Below are positions 43,665 to 52,629 of a stretch of 64,000 bases of DNA, in pieces. The notes under the pieces are model-generated. The model saw nothing but the letters and a program-made list of their open reading frames with translations. It was not told the DNA's origin and made no database searches. How positions within the stretch are numbered: the first letter of the stretch is position 1; each line of letters begins with the position of its first letter. Source of the stretch: JACKJK01 sp046159835 (GTDB taxonomy: Bacteria > Pseudomonadota > Alphaproteobacteria > Rhizobiales > Tepidamorphaceae); assembly GCF_046159835.1 (NCBI RefSeq), contig NZ_JBJXCY010000001.1, forward strand, positions 1 to 64,000. Direction: 5' to 3'. A program made the translations under genes and the position numbers.

Positions 43665-44513
43665 ATGACAGACAAGAATCTGGGATTGAAGTCGGGGGTT
43701 CTCTCGATCGTCATCCTCGTTCTATTCCTCCTGTCCTGGCACATGCTGGTGCTGGCCCAGCAGGGGCCGGCCGCCGAAGGTCTCGACCCCGAATATGCAG
43801 CCCTGCTCGGCAAGCAGGCGACGGACGGCGACAGCGCCATCCCCAAGCCGCTGGAAGTCGGAAAGGCGCTGTGGGGCCACATCTCCGATCCCTTCTATGA
43901 CGCGGGACCCAACGACAAGGGCATCGGCATCCAGCTCGCCTATTCGCTGTTCCGCGTTCTCTCGGGCTTCGGGCTGGCGGCGCTGGTCGCGATACCGCTC
44001 GGCTTCGTCATCGGCATGAGCCCGATCATCTACCGGGCGCTCGATCCGTTCATCCAGATCATGAAGCCGGTCTCCCCGCTCGCGTGGATGCCGCTGGCGC
44101 TCTACACGATCCAGGATTCCAGCCTGTCGGCGATCTTCGTCATCTTCATCTGTTCCATCTGGCCGATGCTCATCAACACCGCCTTCGGCGTCTCCGGCGT
44201 GCGCAAGGAATGGCTCAACGTCGCCAAGACGCTGGAAGTCGGCTCCCTGCGCACCGCGTTCCGGGTGATCCTGCCTGCCGCTGCGCCGACGATCCTCACC
44301 GGCATGCGCATCTCCATCGGCATCGCGTGGCTGGTCATCGTTGCTGCCGAGATGCTCGTGGGCGGCACCGGCATCGGCTACTTCGTGTGGAACGAGTGGA
44401 ACAACCTGTCCATCACCGGGGTGATCACCGCGATCATCTTCATCGGGCTGGTCGGCATGCTGCTCGATCTGGCGCTTGGCCGGGCGGCGAAGTTCGTCGC
44501 CTACGCGGAGTGA
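43665..44513 (+). CDS. ABC transporter permease (cyanate/nitrate type)
   Basis: A 282-residue inner-membrane permease with about six or seven helices. An N-terminal helix (residues ~12-30) is followed by a periplasmic stretch of ~55 residues. The core contains the cytoplasmic EAA loop (EWLNVAKTLEVGSLRTAFRV, then ILPAAAPTILTGMRI), which docks on the ATPase. It belongs to the SsuC/TauC/NrtB group. It lies 71 bases after the binding-protein gene, beyond the hairpin, and 61 bases before the ATPase gene. Confidence 0.9.
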   Translation: MTDKNLGLKSGVLSIVILVLFLLSWHMLVLAQQGPAAEGLDPEYAALLGKQATDGDSAIPKPLEVGKALWGHISDPFYDAGPNDKGIGIQLAYSLFRVLSGFGLAALVAIPLGFVIGMSPIIYRALDPFIQIMKPVSPLAWMPLALYTIQDSSLSAIFVIFICSIWPMLINTAFGVSGVRKEWLNVAKTLEVGSLRTAFRVILPAAAPTILTGMRISIGIAWLVIVAAEMLVGGTGIGYFVWNEWNNLSITGVITAIIFIGLVGMLLDLALGRAAKFVAYAE

Positions 44514-44574
44514 CTCCATGACGCCCGCCTCGCTGCAACTCGCCATCTCGAACACTGACACTGAAGGAGAGTCC

Positions 44575-45522
44575 ATGCCGGACGCCCCCGAACAGACCGC
44601 ACGCAAGATGATCCGCGTCGAAGGACTGGAGCGGCGGTTTCCCGACCCCGAAGGCAAGGGCGAAACCCAGGTTTTCGGCGAAGTGAACTTCACTGTCCAC
44701 GAGGGCGAGTTCGTCTGCCTCATCGGCCATTCGGGCTGCGGCAAGACCACGCTTCTGAACATCCTCGCGGGCCTCGACAGCCCCTCCAGCGGGCACGTCA
44801 TCGTCGACGGCAAGGAAATCACCGGCCCGAGCCTCGACCGCGCCGTGGTCTTTCAGGGCCACGCGCTGATGCCGTGGATGACGGCGCTCGGCAACATCGC
44901 TTTCGCCGTGGAATCGCGCTGGCCGCGCTGGAGCCGCGCCAAGGTGCGCGAGCAGTGCCAGAAATATCTCGACATGGTTCATCTGGATGGCGCCGAGCAC
45001 AAGAAGCCCTCGCAGCTGTCCGGCGGCATGAAGCAGCGAGTCGGCATCGCCCGCGCCTTCTCCATCGAGCCGAAAATCCTGCTGATGGACGAGCCGTTCT
45101 CGGCGCTGGACGCGCTGACGCGCGGCAGCCTGCAGGACGAACTCGTCTCCATCTGCCAGGCGACGAACCAGACGTCCTTCATGATCACCCACGACATTGA
45201 CGAGGCCATCCTGCTGGCCGACCGGATCGTGCTGATGACCAACGGTCCGCACGCCCGCGTCTGCGAGATCGTGGAGAACACGCTGCCGGAGGACCGCACG
45301 CGCTCCGACATGCACAACCACCCGAACTACTACCCCATGCGCAATCACCTCATCGAGTTCCTCGTCAACCGCTCGAAGACCTTCGCCGAGGAGATTGCCG
45401 CTGAAGGGTTCGACCCGCGCAACCCGCCTGTGGTGCGGCCCGCGGCCAGTGTTTCCGCGGCGGCCGGCAACCCGGCTCCCGCATCCGATGAAACGGCGAC
45501 AAAGGAGAAGAAGGCGTCATGA
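44575..45522 (+). CDS. ABC transporter ATPase (cyanate/nitrate type)
   Basis: A 315-residue nucleotide-binding subunit. Walker A is GHSGCGKTT (~residues 52-60), the signature is LSGGMKQRVGIARA, Walker B is ILLMDEPFSALDALTR, and the H-loop His is in MITHDIDEAILLADR. The C-terminal ~70 residues include NHPNYYPMRNHLIEFL and an Ala/Pro-rich tail, typical of the NrtD/CynD group. ATG at 44575 was chosen because AAGGAGA lies 6 bases upstream; a longer version from 44518 has no such site. Overlaps cynS by 4 bases. Confidence 0.92.
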   Translation: MPDAPEQTARKMIRVEGLERRFPDPEGKGETQVFGEVNFTVHEGEFVCLIGHSGCGKTTLLNILAGLDSPSSGHVIVDGKEITGPSLDRAVVFQGHALMPWMTALGNIAFAVESRWPRWSRAKVREQCQKYLDMVHLDGAEHKKPSQLSGGMKQRVGIARAFSIEPKILLMDEPFSALDALTRGSLQDELVSICQATNQTSFMITHDIDEAILLADRIVLMTNGPHARVCEIVENTLPEDRTRSDMHNHPNYYPMRNHLIEFLVNRSKTFAEEIAAEGFDPRNPPVVRPAASVSAAAGNPAPASDETATKEKKAS

Positions 45523-45971
45523 TCACCCGCGAAGAGCTCACCGAGAAGATCGTCGCTTACAAGACGCTCAACGGGAAGAAATGGTCCGAGATCGCGGAGG
45601 CCGTCGGCCAGTCCAAGGAATGGACCACAGCCGCTCTGCTGGGCCAGATCTCGCTGACCAAGGAACAGGCGGAAAAGGCGGGTGCCGCCATCGGCATCAA
45701 TTTTTCCGAAGAGGAAATCGCCCAGCTGATGACCGTGCCCTATCGCGGTTCGCTGCCCTCCTCGGTGCCGACCGACCCGCTCATCTACCGTCTCTACGAA
45801 ATCGTCATGGTCTACGGCACGACCATGAAGGGCCTCATCGAGGAAGAGTTCGGCGACGGCATCATGTCGGCCATCGACTTCGACATGGACATCACCCGCA
45901 TCCCCGATCCCAAGGGCGACCGCGTGCAGGTGACGATGTCCGGCAAGTTCCTTCCCTACAAGAGTTACTGA
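45519..45971 (+). CDS. cynS: Cyanase (cyanate hydratase)
   Basis: A 150-residue protein of family length that converts cyanate plus bicarbonate to ammonia and CO2. The N-terminal half is the HTH-like domain (KWSEIAEAVGQSKEWTTAAL). The C-terminal catalytic domain keeps the three active-site residues: Arg91 and Glu94 in YRLYEIV, and Ser117 in GIMSAIDF. Active as a decamer of dimers in the cytoplasm. Translational overlap with the ATPase gene shows that uptake and hydrolysis are coupled. It provides ammonium from cyanate, consistent with sigma-54 control. Confidence 0.97.
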   Translation: MITREELTEKIVAYKTLNGKKWSEIAEAVGQSKEWTTAALLGQISLTKEQAEKAGAAIGINFSEEEIAQLMTVPYRGSLPSSVPTDPLIYRLYEIVMVYGTTMKGLIEEEFGDGIMSAIDFDMDITRIPDPKGDRVQVTMSGKFLPYKSY

Positions 45972-46062
45972 CGGCGGCACCACTGCGGCGCAGGAGGCAC
46001 ACCGCGTCACACAGACAACAAAGACCAGGCAAGCAACACAATCGAACCCACGGAGTTCACCC

Positions 46063-46728
46063 ATGATCACATTGCGCAAATCCGCTTCCCTTGCACTCGG
46101 CGCTCTCGCCGCCGTGTCCTCCGCCGTTCCGGCCTTTGCCCACCACCCCCTGGGCGGCGCGCCGATGACCAGCTTCGCCGACGGCCTGCTGTCGGGATTC
46201 GGTCACCCGGTGCTGGGTTTCGATCACCTGTTCTTCGTGTTGGCGGTCGGCGTCGCGGCAATGGTCGCGGGCCGCGGCCTCACCGCGCCGTTTGCCTATA
46301 TCGCGGCGATGATCGCGGGCGTCGGCCTCTCGGCGTCCGGCCTCGGCCTGCCCATGGCTGAAGCCGCCATCGTGGTGTCGCTGCTCGTGGTCGGCGGCAT
46401 GCTCGTCACCGGCAAGACCCTCCACATGCGCATGGTTCTACCGGCCTTCGCGATCTTCGGCCTGTTCCACGGCACTGCCTTCGGCGGCGCGCTGGCCGAG
46501 CAGGAAAGCGTCAGTGCAGCCGTCCTTGCCGGCTACCTCGTTGGCCTCGGCGCCATCCAGTACGCCATCGCGCTGGGTGCGGGCTTTGCAACCGCTGCCT
46601 TCTACAAGGCGTCGGATGCAGGCTCCGTCATGCCCCGCATGGCGGGTGCGGCGGTTGCCGGTGTCGGCACGCTGCTGGCGCTGGAAGGCATCGAGGGCGC
46701 GGCCTTCACGATGCTCGGCCTGGCCTGA
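46063..46728 (+). CDS. HupE/UreJ-family membrane protein
   Basis: A 221-residue protein with a cleavable signal peptide (ending PAFAHH) and about six helices. The family motifs HPLGG near the mature N-terminus and GFGHPVLGFDHLFFVLAVG (HP...GxDH) are intact; these histidines and Asp bind the transported ion. HupE/UreJ proteins import nickel or cobalt for hydrogenase or urease. Neither enzyme is encoded here, so a role in supplying a metal to another protein of the operon, or ion transport of another kind, must be considered. Placed 91 bases after cynS. Confidence 0.85.
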   Translation: MITLRKSASLALGALAAVSSAVPAFAHHPLGGAPMTSFADGLLSGFGHPVLGFDHLFFVLAVGVAAMVAGRGLTAPFAYIAAMIAGVGLSASGLGLPMAEAAIVVSLLVVGGMLVTGKTLHMRMVLPAFAIFGLFHGTAFGGALAEQESVSAAVLAGYLVGLGAIQYAIALGAGFATAAFYKASDAGSVMPRMAGAAVAGVGTLLALEGIEGAAFTMLGLA

Positions 46729-46847
46729 GGCGAGAACGCCCCAAGCAAAATCCGGCCGCGCCTCGATCCATTCGGGGTGCGGCTGCATCCGCCTTCAGGC
46801 GGCGGGCCATTCCGCTGGATAAACCGATCTTCCAGGAGCGCGTGCAA

Positions 46848-47918
46848 ATGAGCGAAACACAGAGCCAGACGCTGGGCGAGACCACCAGCTGCGCCGACCC
46901 GGTTTGCAACGATGCAGCCCAGGCGAGCGCGAAGACCGCTGCCGGTGGCAAGACCCCGGTTACGATCCTCACCGGCTACCTGGGGGCGGGCAAGACGACG
47001 CTTCTCAACCGCATCCTCACCGAGAACCATGGCCGGCGCTACGCCGTGGTCGTCAACGAGTTCGGCGAAGAAGGCATCGACAACGAACTGGTGCTCGATG
47101 CCGAGGAAGAAATCTTCGAGATGAACAACGGCTGCATCTGCTGCACCGTGCGCGGCGATCTGATCCGCATTCTCGCAGGGCTGATGGACCGCGCCGAAGC
47201 CTTTGACGGCATTCTCATCGAGACGACCGGCCTCGCCGATCCCGGCCCCGTGGTGCAGACATTCTTCGTCGATGACGACCTGCGCGACCGCGTCACGCTG
47301 GACACCGTCGTGACCGTGGTCGATGCCAAGCATTTCCTCGGCAAGGTGGACGAGCAGCACGAAGCCGAGGAGCAGGTCGCCTTCGCCGATACCATCATTC
47401 TCAACAAGGTCGACCTCGTCGGTGAGGATGGCGCGGACGCGGTCGAAAAAAAGATTCGCCAGATCAATCCGCACGCCAAGGTCCATCGCACGGTCAATTC
47501 TGGCGTGGAGCTGGCTGCCATCCTCGACCAGGGGTCCTTCGACCTCCAGCGCCTGCTGTCGGTTGAGCCGGGCTTCCTCGAAGAAGACCCGGAAGACCAC
47601 GAGCACGACGACACGATAACCTCGGTCTCGCTCACCGCTCACGAACCCATCGACGGGCGGCGCTTCTCGGAATGGATGCGCACCCTTATCCGCGAGCGCG
47701 GCACCGACATCTTCCGCTCCAAGGGCATCCTGAAGATTGCCGGCGATGACCGCCGCTACGTTTTCCAGGGCGTCCACATGGTGATGGATTCCGAGTGGGG
47801 CGTGCCGTGGCAGGAACCGGTCCCCGTCAGCCGGCTCGTCTTCATCGGGCGCAACCTGGATGAAGCAGCGCTGCAGCATGCCTTTGCCGGCTGCACGGCA
47901 GCAAAGGCGGCGGCATGA
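46848..47918 (+). CDS. COG0523/CobW-type metallochaperone GTPase
   Basis: A 356-residue GTPase. Walker A is TGYLGAGKTTLLNRIL (~residues 44-59). Other landmarks are EFGEEGIDNELV, the metal-binding GCICCTVRGDL (CxCC), ETTGLADPGP, and the guanine motif LNKVDLV. The C-terminal CobW domain ends with the expected WQEPVPVSRLVFIGRNLDE. G3E GTPases of this subgroup deliver zinc or cobalt. The first ~35 residues are Cys-containing and disordered (CADPVCND). It overlaps the WD40 gene by 4 bases. No Zur-like operator was recognised upstream. Confidence 0.93.
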   Translation: MSETQSQTLGETTSCADPVCNDAAQASAKTAAGGKTPVTILTGYLGAGKTTLLNRILTENHGRRYAVVVNEFGEEGIDNELVLDAEEEIFEMNNGCICCTVRGDLIRILAGLMDRAEAFDGILIETTGLADPGPVVQTFFVDDDLRDRVTLDTVVTVVDAKHFLGKVDEQHEAEEQVAFADTIILNKVDLVGEDGADAVEKKIRQINPHAKVHRTVNSGVELAAILDQGSFDLQRLLSVEPGFLEEDPEDHEHDDTITSVSLTAHEPIDGRRFSEWMRTLIRERGTDIFRSKGILKIAGDDRRYVFQGVHMVMDSEWGVPWQEPVPVSRLVFIGRNLDEAALQHAFAGCTAAKAAA

Positions 47919-49003
47919 ACATGATGGCGATCGCGGAGGTCGATCACGGGACAACAACGGTGCCCGAGGGCATCTCTGCGGCCCGTCTCAAGCTTGCCGC
48001 CAACATCACCATGCTGCGGCCGGTCTCACATGGCGATGGGCAGGCCGGCTTCGTCGCCGGGCTGGGCAACGGCCAGCTGGTTTCGTTCGACACGGACGGC
48101 GAACCGGGCTCGGATCTGGTGGGCCACCGCGCCGCCGTAACTGGCATGGTCGGCTACGCAGGGACCGTCTTCACCACGGCGCAGGACAGTTGCCTGATAC
48201 GGCACGACCTTGATGCCGGCAAGAGCGAAACGGTGCTGCAGGTGGCAGGCCAATGGCTGCACGGGCTGACCCGTTCGGCCGCCACCGGGCGCATCGCCTG
48301 CATCGCTCGCAAGGCGGTTCACGTCCTGCCGGACGGCAGCGGGCCGGACATGGCCGATTTCCATTTCGACACCCATCCAAGCTCGGCATCGGGCGTTGCG
48401 TTCTCGCCCGACGGGCAGCGCATCGCGGTCGCACATTACGATGGCATCACGCTGTGGCCGCTGGACGGGTCCGGCGATGGCGAAGTGCTGAAATGGAAAG
48501 GTTCCCACATAGGCGTGACGTGGTCGCCTGACGGGCGCTTCATCGTGTCGGCGACGCAGGAGCGCGAACTCCACGTCTGGGATCTCGTCACCGAGAAGGA
48601 CTACCGGCTCGGCGGCTACCCGGCCAAGACGCATTCCATGGTCTGGACCATGCCCGACCAGGGACCGGTGAAACTTGCCTGTTCCGGTGCGGACGTCATC
48701 ACCGCCTGGCCCTTCGGCGATGTCGGGCCAGGCCGCCTGCCGCCGGTCGAGATCGGCTACGTCTATACCGGTCGCGTCACGCAGGTCGCGGCCAACCCGG
48801 TGCGCCCGCTCGTTGCCGGTGGCTACACCGTCGGTACCGTGCTGGTCGGTGGACTGGCGAAGGGCGAGGCGATGTTTGCACGCACCGCCGACGGGTCGGA
48901 AATCTCATCGCTGGCGTGGGCGGAAGACGGGATGGTGCTTGCAGCGGGAACCCGCGGTGGCGACGTCGAACTGATGAGCGTGCGCGATCTCGCGGTGTCC
49001 TGA
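47915..49003 (+). CDS. WD40-repeat protein
   Basis: A 362-residue beta-propeller protein with about seven blades. Recognisable repeats include GVAFSPDGQRIAVAHYDGIT, VTWSPDGRFIVSATQERELH with VWDL, and SSLAWAEDGMVLAAGTRGGD. There is no signal peptide, so it is cytoplasmic. Translation is coupled to the COG0523 GTPase. WD40 proteins are scaffolds; the tight link suggests it holds the GTPase or its client. Last gene of the operon, ending before a strong hairpin. Confidence 0.88.
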   Translation: MNMMAIAEVDHGTTTVPEGISAARLKLAANITMLRPVSHGDGQAGFVAGLGNGQLVSFDTDGEPGSDLVGHRAAVTGMVGYAGTVFTTAQDSCLIRHDLDAGKSETVLQVAGQWLHGLTRSAATGRIACIARKAVHVLPDGSGPDMADFHFDTHPSSASGVAFSPDGQRIAVAHYDGITLWPLDGSGDGEVLKWKGSHIGVTWSPDGRFIVSATQERELHVWDLVTEKDYRLGGYPAKTHSMVWTMPDQGPVKLACSGADVITAWPFGDVGPGRLPPVEIGYVYTGRVTQVAANPVRPLVAGGYTVGTVLVGGLAKGEAMFARTADGSEISSLAWAEDGMVLAAGTRGGDVELMSVRDLAVS

Positions 49004-49027
49004 AGGATCGACGCATCGAAAACTGGC

Positions 49028-49047
49028 GGGGGCGCAACAGCGCCTCC
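49028..49047. terminator. Hairpin between convergent genes
   Basis: GGGGGCGC (49028-49035), loop AACA, GCGCCTCC (49040-49047): eight pairs with one G-T. It lies 25 bases after the WD40 stop and 14 before the end of the leftward small gene, so it can serve both directions. No T tract. Confidence 0.5.
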
Positions 49048-49060
49048 GCGAATGCGCGCC

Positions 49061-49351
49061 TCAGGCCGGTGGCGTGTGCGCACCCGCCCGCAACCATGCC
49101 AGCGCGCCTTCATCCATTCCCTTGAATTTCGGATCGTCCGCCAGTGGCGCGACGAGAAGCCCGGCGCCGGCGCTCAGCTGCCACTTGATGCGGTGATAGA
49201 GCTTCGAACGGCTCAGCGGGCTGCGCACGAGATAGACGCCCTGTGCCACCCGGTGCGCATCGCCATGCGGGTCGAAGTCGTCGGGGATGGCAGTGGCATC
49301 ACGCACATAGACGAGGAACAGCGGCTGAACTGATTCTTCAGGCGGAGGCAT
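49061..49351 (-). CDS. Small conserved hypothetical protein
   Basis: A 96-residue soluble protein: VQPLFLVYVRDATAIPDDFD, then RVAQGVYLVRSPLSRSKLYH and a Gly/Lys-rich C-terminus. No cysteine motif or membrane helix is seen. The start at 49351 has AAGGA seven bases upstream; an ATG six bases before it is possible. It overlaps the 3' end of the YihY gene by 14 bases, so it is probably expressed from that transcript. Function unknown. Confidence 0.65.
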   Translation of the reverse strand: MPPPEESVQPLFLVYVRDATAIPDDFDPHGDAHRVAQGVYLVRSPLSRSKLYHRIKWQLSAGAGLLVAPLADDPKFKGMDEGALAWLRAGAHTPPA

Positions 49352-50423
49352 GGGCATCCTTGGATGCGTTCTCGTCCTTGTCGAGGCTGCGGCCGATCGT
49401 GTCCGCAACATAGGCGCCGCGCTGGCCCATGGGCCGTTCGCGACCAACGGTCGAGTCGATGCTGGTCTGGTGCTCGATTGCCGCGTTGATTTCCGCGCCC
49501 ACCACGATGGCGAGTGCGGTGATGTAGAGCCACATCATCAACCCAATGACCGCCCCGAGCGAGCCATAGGTGGCGTTGTAGTCGCCCCAGTTCGCCAGGT
49601 AGAAGGCGAAGGCCGCCGAACCTGCAATCCAGATCAGGGTCGCGGCCAGCGAGCCGGACGTGATCCACTTGATCTTCGCCGGCTTCCGGTTCGGCCCGTA
49701 GCGGTAGAGCATCGAAGCGGCGACATTGAACAGCAGCGCCATGACCAGCGGGATGGTGATGCCGCTCACATACTGGATGGTGCCGAGCGTCAGGAATCGC
49801 AGGATGACCGGCGCGATGACGACCACGTTGACCGCCAGTATCCCGAACAGCACCGCACCCACCGCAAACAGCAGCGAGATGACGAGCTGATGCAGGAAAG
49901 GTCGTGCCTCCTGTTCGCCATAGGCAATGTTCATCGCCTGGATCATCGCCACCACCGCGTTACGCACGCTCCACAGTGAAATGGCGAGTGACACGGCAAA
50001 CGACACGCTCAGGGCGTCGCGCTCGGCCAGCGCGATGCGTGTCATTTCCTCGCGCATCAGGTCCAGTGCCGGGCCGGGCACGATGCCGATCAGCGTATCG
50101 AGTTGTCCCGGGATCGATGAGACGTCCGTCATCAGCCCGTAGATGGACACGAATGCGACCATGGAGGGCAGCAGCGCTAGCATCGCGTAGAAGGTGACGC
50201 CGGCTGCCGTCAGGCTGAGATTGTGCTCGGTGGAATACTGGTAGAGCCGCCACGCGATATCGCGCCAACCCGAGAACGGGATGTCCAGCGGCCTGCGCGC
50301 GTAGCGACCGTGCCCATCCGGAATCGACTGGGTGGGCGGCGGTTCTTCCGCCGTTTCCGGTTCGCCTTCCGTGTCGCTCTTGCCGGTGTCGTCGGTGATG
50401 GGAGCCACCCTCGGGTCGCGCAC
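49338..50423 (-). CDS. YihY/BrkB-family inner-membrane protein
   Basis: A 361-residue membrane protein. A hydrophilic N-terminal stretch (~55 residues) precedes six helices with the family pattern: SLTAAGVTFYAMLALLPSM in helix 1, YGEQEARPF before helix 3, PNRKPAKIKWITSGSLAATL in the loop before helix 5, and YGSLGAVIGLMMWLYITALAI in helix 6. The family was once called ribonuclease BN in error and its function is still uncertain. The start is a GTG at 50423 with a weak ribosome site; a GTG five codons later is an alternative. Confidence 0.88.
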   Translation of the reverse strand: MRDPRVAPITDDTGKSDTEGEPETAEEPPPTQSIPDGHGRYARRPLDIPFSGWRDIAWRLYQYSTEHNLSLTAAGVTFYAMLALLPSMVAFVSIYGLMTDVSSIPGQLDTLIGIVPGPALDLMREEMTRIALAERDALSVSFAVSLAISLWSVRNAVVAMIQAMNIAYGEQEARPFLHQLVISLLFAVGAVLFGILAVNVVVIAPVILRFLTLGTIQYVSGITIPLVMALLFNVAASMLYRYGPNRKPAKIKWITSGSLAATLIWIAGSAAFAFYLANWGDYNATYGSLGAVIGLMMWLYITALAIVVGAEINAAIEHQTSIDSTVGRERPMGQRGAYVADTIGRSLDKDENASKDAHASA

Positions 50424-50491
50424 CGCAGGACGCGGCGCGCATCTTTTCGGTCAACGTGAGCGCGTGGCGCGAGTTCCCGTGTCCTGCGAGA

Positions 50492-51226
50492 TCAGTCCTC
50501 GCAGAACCACTGTGCCGGGGCTTCGACGCCCATGGGAAGCTGCGTGCCGCCGTCGCCGCAGGCCAGTGCAACCTGCTGCGTGGTGAGGCCCTTCACGCCT
50601 GAAAGGTCGATACCGGACAATTCCGCACGGTACAGATAGGCACCTTCCCAGTTCGACCCCGCAAGGGTCGCGCCGTCGAAGGTGGCGCGTGCCACGATCG
50701 CATAGCTGAGGTCGGCGCCTGAAAGGTTCGCGCCGGTAAAGTCGGCGCGGATCGCATCGGACTTCGCCATGTTGGCGTTGACGAGGACCGCGCCCTTGAA
50801 GTTGCTGCGCGGCAGGCCGGCCCGCGACAGATCCGTGCCGGTGAGGTCCGCGCCCTCGAAGTTGGGGCGATAGAATTCCGCGTAGCCGAGGTCGGCGTCC
50901 GTTACCTTTGCCCCGGCGAAGTTCGTCCGCACGCCGAACGTCTTGTGCATGGAGACGTTGGAAAGGTCCGCCCCCCGCAACGATGTGTACGTCACATTCG
51001 CGCCGTCGAGCACCGCGTCGACCAGCTTGGAGCCGGAGATGTCCGTGCTGGTCAGGTTGGCATCCGTCAGCCGTGCACCGGTCAGGTCGGAGCCTGAGAT
51101 CACGATCAGCTTCTTTTCGCAGCCAGACCAGTCGACCCCAGGCTTGGCGCGGTCGCCGCAGCCTGCCTGCGCAGGGAGGACGGCGAGGGCGGTCAGCAAG
51201 GTGGACACGGCGAAAAGGCGGATCAT
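50492..51226 (-). CDS. Secreted pentapeptide-repeat protein
   Basis: A 244-residue protein with a signal peptide (IRLFAVSTLLTALAVLPAQA) and about 30 tandem pentapeptides of the A(D/N)LxX type, for instance DLTGARLTDANLTSTDISGS and ADFTGANLSGADLSYAI. These form a right-handed quadrilateral beta-helix in the periplasm. Cysteines near both ends (AGCGDR, SGCEKK, LACGDG, WFCED) could close the helix with disulphides. Function cannot be predicted. It is flanked by a divergent CoA-transferase gene. ATG at 51226 was chosen since it opens the signal peptide. Confidence 0.88.
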   Translation of the reverse strand: MIRLFAVSTLLTALAVLPAQAGCGDRAKPGVDWSGCEKKLIVISGSDLTGARLTDANLTSTDISGSKLVDAVLDGANVTYTSLRGADLSNVSMHKTFGVRTNFAGAKVTDADLGYAEFYRPNFEGADLTGTDLSRAGLPRSNFKGAVLVNANMAKSDAIRADFTGANLSGADLSYAIVARATFDGATLAGSNWEGAYLYRAELSGIDLSGVKGLTTQQVALACGDGGTQLPMGVEAPAQWFCED

Positions 51227-51410
51227 GGCGAAGTGCTCCCTGGGAGCCATGTGGCTCGATTTGATGAAAGGTTAGAGCAAGCAGGCGTCGCGGGGAACAT
51301 CGAACGTGAACCCGGTCTGCACATTTGCATGCCTGTTTCGCTCGGCATCGCGCGGCGCTGGTGTATTGTCGCGAAAACTTCGAACGCAAAAAAGACGGGG
51401 AGAAACGACA

Positions 51411-52610
51411 ATGGCGCGACCGCTGGAGGGATGCCGGGTCATCGAACTCACGCACATCATGGCAGGGCCGGTCTGCGGGCTGATGCTCGCCGACATGGGC
51501 GCTGACGTCATCAAGGTGGAACGTCCCAACGGAGACGACACGCGCCGCACCGTGCCGCCTGAGATCAACGGCGAAAGCGCCGCCTACATGATGATGAACC
51601 GCAACAAGCGCGGCATCTCGCTCGACCTGAAGCAGCCCGAGGCGCTGCAGGCGCTGAAGAACCTCTTGAAGGATGCCGACGTCGTCATCGAGAATTTCCG
51701 AAAGGGCACGATGGAGCGTCTGGGCATCGGCTACGAAGAGGTGCGCAAGACCAATCCCGGCATCATCTACACGAGCCTGTCGGGCTTCGGGCGCACCGGG
51801 CCTTACGCCGACCGTGGCGGGTTCGATCTCATCGCGCAGGGCATGTCGGGACTGATGTCGTGCACCGGCGTCGGGCCGGGACAGCCCCCGGTGAAGGTGG
51901 CCGCCCCCATCTCCGACATCACCGCCGGCATTCTCGCCGCCATGGGTACGGCTGCCGCCTATGCCCACAAGCTGAAGACCGGTGAGGGGCAGTGCGTGGA
52001 TACCTCGCTCTTCGAGGCCGCCATCACCCAGACCTACTGGCAGTCGGCGATTGCGTTCGCGACCGGCATCAATCCGCAGCCGATGGGTTCGGCCCACCCG
52101 CTCAATGCGCCGTACCAGGCGTTCCGCACGTCGGACGGCTGGATCAATATCGGCGCGGCGAACCAGTCCAACTGGGAACGCTTCGTAAAGCTCATCGATG
52201 CCGAGCATCTCGCCGAGGACCCGCGCTACGTGACCAACGCGGACCGCATGGCCAACCGCGAGGCGCTCGCCGCCGAACTGGACGCGATCCTGTGCAAGCG
52301 CTCGACACAGGAATGGCTCGACGTGATGGAAGGCGGCGGCATGCCCGCCGGTCCCGTCTACACGATCACCGAGATGCAGAACGATCCGCAGGCGGTCGCT
52401 CGAGACATGGTGCCGGAACTCGATCATCCCAAGGCCGGCAGGATGCAGACGCTCGGCATGCCGGTGAAGTTTTCCGATGCAGCCGACACCCCGCGCCGCC
52501 CCGCGCCGCTGCTTGGCCAGCACACCCGCGAGATACTCGCCGAGGCCGGCCTGGACGCGACGCAGATCGAAGCGCTCGTTTCGGCAGGCGCTGCGATAGA
52601 ACCGAAATAA
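51411..52610 (+). CDS. Family III CoA-transferase (CaiB/BaiF-like)
   Basis: A 399-residue class III CoA-transferase: EGCRVIELTHIMAGPVCGLM at the N-terminus with ADMGADVIKVERPNGDDTR, SGFGRTGPYADRGGFD leading to the catalytic Asp in FDLIAQGMSG, and the C-terminal QTLGMPVKFSDAADTPRRPA. Enzymes of this family move CoA between carboxylic acids (oxalate/formate, carnitine, succinate/mesaconate and others). The substrate is not deducible, and no acyl-CoA enzyme lies beside it. GGGGAG lies 9 bases before the ATG. The gene stands alone, facing a convergent neighbour 20 bases away. Confidence 0.92.
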   Translation: MARPLEGCRVIELTHIMAGPVCGLMLADMGADVIKVERPNGDDTRRTVPPEINGESAAYMMMNRNKRGISLDLKQPEALQALKNLLKDADVVIENFRKGTMERLGIGYEEVRKTNPGIIYTSLSGFGRTGPYADRGGFDLIAQGMSGLMSCTGVGPGQPPVKVAAPISDITAGILAAMGTAAAYAHKLKTGEGQCVDTSLFEAAITQTYWQSAIAFATGINPQPMGSAHPLNAPYQAFRTSDGWINIGAANQSNWERFVKLIDAEHLAEDPRYVTNADRMANREALAAELDAILCKRSTQEWLDVMEGGGMPAGPVYTITEMQNDPQAVARDMVPELDHPKAGRMQTLGMPVKFSDAADTPRRPAPLLGQHTREILAEAGLDATQIEALVSAGAAIEPK

Positions 52611-52629
52611 GTCGGCTGATATTCCGGCG

